From Stramonita haemastoma (Eukaryota; Mollusca; Gastropoda; Neogastropoda; Muricidae), in contig CM060344.1 of NCBI GenBank assembly GCA_030674155.1, positions 35,691,831 through 35,724,646 on the forward strand: 32,816 nucleotides of DNA. The letters are read 5' to 3'. The notes under the pieces were generated by a model. The model saw only the letters and a program-made list of their open reading frames with translations. It had not been told where the DNA came from and searched no databases. This document shows, piece by piece, positions 32,056 to 32,816 of this stretch; within the stretch, counting starts at the first letter, position 1, and each line of letters opens with the position of its first letter. The position numbers and the translations under genes are program-made.

Positions 32056-32099
32056 CATTCATTTATTTAATTTATTCATTGTTTTATAAAGTTAAAAAA

Positions 32100-32383
32100 A
32101 AGAGTTAAAGTCTGTCCTGAGCCTAAGGCTCATCAGGCCGGTGCTTATCCCGGTTTCTGTGGTGTTCAGCGACTGAGAGTCATAGACTCCCCCCTGGATA
32201 GGACGCCAGTCTATCGCAGGGTTAACCCCCAACACGAGGTTGGTACCCCTTTTACACCTGGGTGGGGTGAGAAAATAGCCGTAAAGTGCCTTTTTCAAGG
32301 GCACAACGCCATAGCCGAAAGCTGGGATCAAACTTGCAACCTTTAGATTACGAGTCCAACACCCTAACCACTAGACAACAGCG
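32100..32383 (-). mobile_element. SINE-C, tRNA-headed
   Basis: On the minus strand: TTGTCTAGTGGTTAGGGTG (A-box-like), GCAAGTTTGATCCC (B-box-like), TGCCCTTGAAAAAGGCACTT, CACCCAGGTGTAAAAGGGGT, GACTGGCGTCCTATCCAGG, and an end near CAGGACAGACTTTAACTC followed by T-rich sequence. Its CACCCAG-TGTAAA-GGGTACC core resembles that of SINE-B. Confidence 0.75.
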
Positions 32384-32392
32384 GCGGCTTAG

Positions 32393-32428
32393 GGACAAGA
32401 AGGTACGCAGCCATTTATTTATTTATTT
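32393..32428 (+). repeat. Possible echo of the EFHC1 exon 2 donor junction
   Basis: GGGACAAGAAGGTACGCAG followed by CC and ATTT repeats matches the exon 2 end GGGACAAAAAGGTGTGCAG at 17 of 19 positions. That site is also followed, after a few bases, by ATTT repeats. Short, so chance is possible. Confidence 0.35.
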
Positions 32429-32430
32429 AG

Positions 32431-32700
32431 TAGTAGTAGTAGGCACCCATCAGTCTCGGAAGACTATGGAGTTGCGCTCTAGTCTTTAGAGTGCAAAGCC
32501 TGGGCAAGTAAGTATGGAGGGCAAGCTGTTACCCATGCAGCAGACCCCTCCCTCCTCTCCACGGCACTGGAATGATCCATTGGAAAGGCAATGACCGATA
32601 CGAATGGTTCCAGTACCGTCGCAGGAGCCACCAGAACGTTGCCATATACCTACAGCCCCGAGCTGCTCTAGGACTCCCAACTCCCCAATTTTTCCTCAGG
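32431..32700. other. Possible dispersed repeat, unclassified
   Basis: Begins with AGT repeats and GGCACCCATCAGTCTCGG, with no long gene-like frame. The composition differs from the flanks. I suspect a transposable-element fragment but cannot name it. Confidence 0.3.
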
Positions 32701-32711
32701 GATGGTGTCTA

Positions 32712-32816
32712 AACACGACACCTGTGTGCATGCTGTTTTTAAAAAAAAATTTTGTCATCCGCTCCTACCAGCACATGATGGCCTCCTCTTCCAAAAGGTG
32801 GAACGGGGTTTTAACG
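32712..32816 (-). mobile_element. SINE-A copy, cut by the window end
   Basis: GTGTGCATGCTGTTTTTAAA, CCAGCACATGATGGCC and GGTGGAACGGGGTTTTAACG match the SINE-A body with several substitutions. The tail is missing on the left; the rest lies outside the window. Confidence 0.8.

Overview
The window looks like nuclear DNA of a marine mollusc, most likely a gastropod. Evidence: short coding exons in very long introns, dense di- to pentanucleotide microsatellites, many copies of a tRNA-headed SINE ending in a hairpin plus a TATCCTCGATATAAAAG-like tail, and an RTE-like LINE. No bacterial or organellar genes are visible. A 100-N scaffold gap (5217-5316) and homopolymer irregularities point to a draft long-read assembly. 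The species assignment is inference.

Layout. (1) 76-4000, minus strand: two exons of an SLC17-family (sialin-like) transporter. The 3.4-kb intron between them holds a 34-copy, 56-bp minisatellite (1531-3402) whose unit is a diverged copy of the upstream exon's own 3' end and splice donor. The acceptor of the same exon is also partly duplicated at 4018-4440. (2) 4480-6261: minisatellite, (TATTG)n, gap, SINE and unrecognised sequence. (3) 6338-19866, minus strand: an unrecognised gene. It has one 60-codon exon at the low-coordinate end, open-frame exons at 19774-19866 and 18395-18469, and between them a tandem series of short splice-bounded mini-exons (four types, about 1.1-kb period, some with stops). 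Much of 6.6-9.8 kb is microsatellite. (4) 20.0-23.3 kb: SINEs, (CT)n and unique sequence. (5) 23.0-26.46 kb, plus strand: an almost full-length RTE-like LINE with one frameshift, ending in a (TGAG)n tail. (6) 26.8-28.6 kb: short tandem repeats and a cluster of SINEs. (7) 29675-31566, plus strand: exons 1 and 2 of an EFHC1 (myoclonin-1) orthologue, with an RFX X-box-like site upstream and three partial duplicates of the exon-2 acceptor inside intron 1. (8) 31.6-32.8 kb: intron 2 of EFHC1, a mosaic of SINE fragments and (ATTT)n.

The unifying observation is that short tandem duplications repeatedly start or end at splice junctions: SLC17 donor and acceptor, EFHC1 acceptor, and mini-exon junctions. 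In the SLC17 intron this has grown into an array in which every unit carries an acceptor-like tract, a 30-nt open segment in the host frame and a donor. The sequence supports this organisation directly; whether any of these sites is spliced is not known.
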